Positions 61,332 to 64,000 of a stretch of 64,000 nt of DNA are shown one piece after another. Below the pieces are notes generated by a model. That model was given only the letters and a program-made list of their open reading frames with translations, searched no databases and was not told the DNA's origin. This stretch comes from Betaproteobacteria bacterium Ga0077526 (GTDB taxonomy: Bacteria > Pseudomonadota > Gammaproteobacteria > Burkholderiales > Ga0077523): contig LNDV01000031.1 of assembly GCA_001464765.1 (NCBI GenBank), positions 188,867-252,866 on the forward strand. The letters are read 5' to 3'. The position numbers were made by a program, and so were the translations under genes. The stretch's first letter is position 1. Each line of letters opens with the position of its first letter.

Positions 61332-62291
61332 GTGCCAACCTACTACGGAAGCCGCTTCTACGACCCCATCGGCGGATCGAGCGAGGCCGATCGAATCTTC
61401 GGCCTCGGCGGCCCCGACTACCTCTTCGGTTACGCTGGCGATGACTACATCCGCGGCGACGAAGGGTTGCTCAATCCGCAGGCACCCGGAGACGACGTGA
61501 TCGACGGCGGCGCGGGCAATGACCGCCTGTACGGCGACGGCGGCAACGACCGTATCCTCGGCGGGATTGGCGATGACTTCCTCGACGGTGGCACCGGCAA
61601 CGATTTCATGGATGGCGGCTGGGGCAGCGACACCTACGTGGTGGACAGCGCCCAGGACGTCGCGGTGGAGTCCGCCGAGACCACGGGTACGGACACGGTG
61701 TATTCCTCGGTGAATTGGACCTTGCGCTATGGCTTCGAAAACCTCGTCCTCGTCGGCACCACTCTTCAGGGATTTGGCAACGCTCAGGACAACACGCTGA
61801 TCGGCAATGAAGCCGCCAACTACCTGAACGGCATGAACGGAAATGATGTTCTCTACGGTGGCGCCGGCAACGATCTGCTCGCGGGCGGTGACGGGAACGA
61901 CGAGTTGTACGGCGACGTTGGGGATGACCGTATCGAGGCTGGCGCCGGGGACGACCTGCTGGTCGGGGCGATGGGGCGCGACGCGATGACCGGCGGCTTC
62001 GGCAACGACACTTTCCGCTTCGCGTCGGTGGACGACAGCCCCGCGGGTGCCACGCGCGACGTCATCACCGACTTCAACGGGCTGGGTATGTTCCTCGGCG
62101 ACCGCATCGATCTCTCGGGCATTGACGCGAATCTGGCGATCGCAGGCAACCAAGCCTTCCTTGCCGCTCAGATCTCCTACGTGGGCGGGATTCTGACGGC
62201 CGACGTGCTGTTCGGTGCGGATTTTCAGGTGGAGCTTGCCGGCGCGCCGGCGCTTCTCATCAGCGGACCGGGCACCGACATCATCTTTTAG
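61332..62291 (+). CDS. small RTX-repeat secreted protein 2
   Basis: A 319-residue paralogue of RTX protein 1, from a GTG start preceded by AAGGAGAACAC. Same layout: repeat block (GAGNDRLYGDGGNDRILGG), linker (YSSVNWTLRYGFENLVLVG), second repeat block (GGAGNDLLAGGDGNDELYG) and C-terminal module (TFRFASVDDSPAGATRDVIT, DFNGLGMFLGDRIDLSGIDA), ending in Asp-Ile-Ile-Phe. No catalytic domain. The C-terminal modules of the two proteins are much more alike than their first 25 residues, as expected if they share one exporter. A REP pair follows the stop codon. Confidence 0.88.
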   Translation: MPTYYGSRFYDPIGGSSEADRIFGLGGPDYLFGYAGDDYIRGDEGLLNPQAPGDDVIDGGAGNDRLYGDGGNDRILGGIGDDFLDGGTGNDFMDGGWGSDTYVVDSAQDVAVESAETTGTDTVYSSVNWTLRYGFENLVLVGTTLQGFGNAQDNTLIGNEAANYLNGMNGNDVLYGGAGNDLLAGGDGNDELYGDVGDDRIEAGAGDDLLVGAMGRDAMTGGFGNDTFRFASVDDSPAGATRDVITDFNGLGMFLGDRIDLSGIDANLAIAGNQAFLAAQISYVGGILTADVLFGADFQVELAGAPALLISGPGTDIIF

Positions 62292-62297
62292 GGAAGG

Positions 62298-62351
62298 TCC
62301 CCGGGCAGAGCCCGGGCTACGCGTCAGCCCGTAGCCCGGACTCCGTCCGGG
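62298..62351. repeat. REP pair behind the second RTX gene
   Basis: A minus-strand unit (CCCCGGGCAGAGCCCGGGCT then AC, 62298-62319) faces a plus-strand unit (GTAGCCCGGACTCCGTCCGG then GG, 62330-62351), 10 bases apart. Both have GTAG feet and near-perfect stems. It lies in the convergent gap between the RTX gene and the small membrane protein gene. Confidence 0.85.
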
Positions 62352-62372
62352 GACGGTGCCGCAATGGCGACG

Positions 62373-62648
62373 TCAGGACCACCTCCGTTTCAGCGCACGG
62401 AATCCGAACCACATGACGGCAACGCCGATCAGCAGGCTCGGCACGGACACGATCAGGATCACCTCCGTCCACCCTGGCGATTCCCCGAGGAGCGCACCAA
62501 CGACATACACCCCGCCGCAAAGACTCATGAAGAGTCCGAGGAGGCCTGCCGCGAGGAGGACGAGCGAGACTACGTAATGCCAGACGCCGCCCCGACGTGG
62601 CCTGGGGTTCTCACGTTCCTGCGTGTGCTCTGGGTTGTCTGCCCCCAA
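62373..62648 (-). CDS. small membrane protein, paralogue of the next gene
   Basis: A 91-residue protein from a TTG codon with GGGAAGG upstream. Two membrane helices: VVSLVLLAAGLLGLFMSLCG and VILIVSVPSLLIGVAVMWFG, then a basic end (FRALKRRWS). SLCGG and PSL-(L/V)-IG recur in the upstream neighbour in the same places, so the two arose by duplication. No domain recognised; function unknown. A T-tract terminator lies between the two genes, so it may have its own promoter. Confidence 0.65.
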   Translation of the reverse strand: MGADNPEHTQERENPRPRRGGVWHYVVSLVLLAAGLLGLFMSLCGGVYVVGALLGESPGWTEVILIVSVPSLLIGVAVMWFGFRALKRRWS

Positions 62649-62693
62649 GATGCCTTCCCTTTCTGTTCTTCAGTCTACGACCGCGTTCGATCC

Positions 62694-62719
62694 AAAAAAA
62701 AGGAGCGAGTCGTGTCGCT
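62694..62719 (-). terminator. probable intrinsic terminator between two small membrane protein genes
   Basis: On the minus strand AGCGA-N6-TCGCT (62704-62719) is followed by CC and eight T residues (62694-62701). The stem is only 5 bp, but the T-run is the longest in the window. It would end the radical SAM/membrane protein transcript. Confidence 0.5.
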
Positions 62720-62777
62720 GCCGTTCCAGCAGCCACCCGAAGGCATGCAGCGGAGGACCGGCTCGCGCACCTTTGAC

Positions 62778-63047
62778 TCAGGGCTCGGCATCTTCCACCG
62801 GCGGTGTCGACCGATGCCGTCGCCCCACTGCGCGGAAGCACGCCCACGCCACGAGGCCACCGATCACGAGGCTCGGCAATGCGATCGTCAGCATGAACGC
62901 CATTCCTCCGTCGCTCGAGAATGCCATGAGCGTGAACATTCCCCCGCACAGGCTGGCCAGCAGCCCGGCGATGCCGATCAGCACGAGCAGACCGGACACG
63001 ATCATCCTGCCCGCGCTGTCGCGCGGCGGTTCGGGTGGCTGGCTCAT
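62778..63047 (-). CDS. small membrane protein coupled to the radical SAM gene
   Basis: An 89-residue protein with two predicted helices (MIVSGLLVLIGIAGLLASLCG, then a short exposed loop, then FMLTIALPSLVIGGLVAWAC) and a charged tail ending DAEP. It is the paralogue of the 91-residue protein downstream. Its ATG overlaps the stop of the radical SAM gene by 4 bases (ATGA), so the two are translationally coupled. This suggests a functional link with that enzyme at the membrane. No family recognised. Confidence 0.7.
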   Translation of the reverse strand: MSQPPEPPRDSAGRMIVSGLLVLIGIAGLLASLCGGMFTLMAFSSDGGMAFMLTIALPSLVIGGLVAWACFRAVGRRHRSTPPVEDAEP

Positions 63048-64000
63048 GGCGTCGCTCCTTCGGGAGTCGGATTGTCAGTATCGTCGGGCACGGCAGACGC
63101 AGGCGCATCGTACATCCGCAGAAACTCCTCTCTGCGGCGCTCCAGCACCTCGCGAGTGCCGTCGCGGTACAGCAGGTTGAAGGTCTCGAACGGAATCAAC
63201 CTGCCGTCAGGCTGCACCATGTGCACGCAGGAGCGCTTGACCGCGCGCACGTCGAAGTTGTGGGCGTCGATGAACTGCATGATCAGCACCCGGAAGACGT
63301 CCGCGTAGCCGAGATCGGCAGGCGCCGCCACATCGGGCAGACAGCACAGCAGTGCGGACAGGCCCTTCGCCTGACCTTCCGGACCGCGACTCGTGGAGAA
63401 CAGCGCGACGATCTTTTCCTTCAGCTCACCATCACGCTCGAACGCGATGGTGCTGCGCTTACCCGACAGCAGCACTTCCGGCGGCAGGTAGCCCGTCAGC
63501 GGCACGAGCCCCTCGGGCCGCTTGATCGCGTAGGCCATCGCGAGCGCGTCGGGATTGCACGGCACCGGGATGATGTCCTCCGGGCGGAACAGCGCGGTCT
63601 GTTCGAGGATGCGGGTGCGTACCTCGGTCAGCGTGAGGCGTTGCGTCGCCGGGTCGTAGTCATCCGTGCGACCCGCATGCTGTACCGGCTGGATCGTCAC
63701 CCCACGTACGCACGGCTGCTTCGCGGCGAACTCGATCAGCGTGCCGAGTTCGTCCTCGTTCACGCCGCGCGCAACGGTGACGACCAGCGTCGTTGACAGA
63801 CCCACGCGGTTCAGATTCTCCAGCGCCCGTTCCCGCACCTGCGTGAGGTCCGCGCCGCGAAGCCGCTTGAGCGCCTGGGGCTTCAGCGAGTCGAATTGCA
63901 GGTAGATCTCGAACGCTGGCGCGTAGGCTGCGAGACGCTCGGCGAACCCGGGTTCGTTCGCGATTCGGATGCCGTTCGTGTTGACCATCAGATGGCGAAT
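63044..64000 (-). CDS. MJ0619-like radical SAM protein, N-terminus beyond window edge
   Basis: The frame is open to the right edge; 318 codons of the C-terminal part are visible. Diagnostic segments: LMVNTNGIRIANEPGFAERL, FEIYLQFDSLKPQALKRLRG, TLVVTVARGVNEDELGTLIE, RGVTIQPVQHAGRTDD and IIPVPCNPDALAMAYAIK. This matches the MJ0619-like radical SAM family, whose archaeal member joins lipid chains in tetraether synthesis. The C-terminal part (CVHMVQPDGRLIPFETFNL) resembles bacterial members of unknown function. The CxxxCxxC cluster motif would be upstream, outside the window. Internal Met codons (for example 63988) are not the true start. Confidence 0.65.
   Translation of the reverse strand: MRHLMVNTNGIRIANEPGFAERLAAYAPAFEIYLQFDSLKPQALKRLRGADLTQVRERALENLNRVGLSTTLVVTVARGVNEDELGTLIEFAAKQPCVRGVTIQPVQHAGRTDDYDPATQRLTLTEVRTRILEQTALFRPEDIIPVPCNPDALAMAYAIKRPEGLVPLTGYLPPEVLLSGKRSTIAFERDGELKEKIVALFSTSRGPEGQAKGLSALLCCLPDVAAPADLGYADVFRVLIMQFIDAHNFDVRAVKRSCVHMVQPDGRLIPFETFNLLYRDGTREVLERRREEFLRMYDAPASAVPDDTDNPTPEGATP

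Noticed and set aside
60240-62100. CRISPR-like or satellite DNA
   Set aside because: The periodicity is from the coding of RTX nonapeptides (Gly-Gly-x-Gly-x-Asp); there are no constant repeats with unique spacers.

Overview
This is a high-GC, gene-dense proteobacterial chromosome segment, most likely from a betaproteobacterium. The support is a red-type (form IC) RuBisCO operon with CbbX and a divergent CbbR, a GlrK/QseG/GlrR three-gene signalling operon, three PEP-CTERM sorted proteins, PA2778/PA2779-type genes and GTAG-footed REP elements. No rRNA, tRNA, CRISPR array, complete insertion sequence or phage module was seen. Both window edges cut genes: a GAF-HlyD adaptor at the left and a radical SAM protein at the right.

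Layout. 1-2.3 kb: GAF-HlyD adaptor, DUF3467 and a PEP-CTERM protein, all on the minus strand. 2.7-4.5 kb: a 2-hydroxyacid dehydrogenase with a hydratase-family enzyme. 4.5-8.05 kb: glrK-qseG-glrR. 8.1-10 kb: two PA2779-family membrane proteins with a PA2778-family cysteine peptidase. 10.05-15.1 kb: MarR regulator, EmrA/EmrB-type efflux pair, BenE-type carrier, and a protein carrying the complete halohydrin dehalogenase signature. 15.3-17.7 kb: PEP-CTERM protein and acyl-CoA synthetase. 17.7-25.8 kb: cbbR and cbbLSXFP-(small ORF)-AY, a Calvin-cycle operon. 25.9-28.4 kb: tartrate/malate-type dehydrogenase and asnS, followed by a decayed vapBC module. 29-42 kb: PEP-CTERM protein, di-heme DUF1111 protein, PEP-mutase-like enzyme, cytochrome P450, YCII protein, CzcA/CzcB-type RND pump without an outer-membrane partner, a methyltransferase/PLP-lyase/DsbA operon and a DUF4124-like protein.

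42.1-56.3 kb holds the most coherent uncharacterised system. It has a CoxM-like FAD subunit, a fused [2Fe-2S]/molybdopterin hydroxylase, a 6-hydroxynicotinate-reductase-like Fe-S protein, a UPF0280 protein, a DUF1185 (amino acid synthesis family) protein and a branched-chain-type ABC importer with a fused LivH-LivM permease. This looks like an uptake and oxidation/reduction route for a heterocyclic or carboxylic substrate that is not yet known. An accessory island (DUF1993, a decayed RAYT-like transposase tail, a choloylglycine-hydrolase-family enzyme and REP elements) splits it. 56.9-62.3 kb: a type I secretion ABC/adaptor pair followed by two paralogous, small RTX-only proteins, again without an outer-membrane channel. 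62.4-64 kb: two paralogous small membrane proteins and an MJ0619-like radical SAM enzyme.

A REP family (GTAG foot plus CCCGGA-type stem) occurs at five intergenic places, four of them right behind stop codons. In two of those the GTAG foot itself supplies the TAG stop codon. Between livF and the secretion operon the REPs have become part of a tandem array with an exact 158-bp period.
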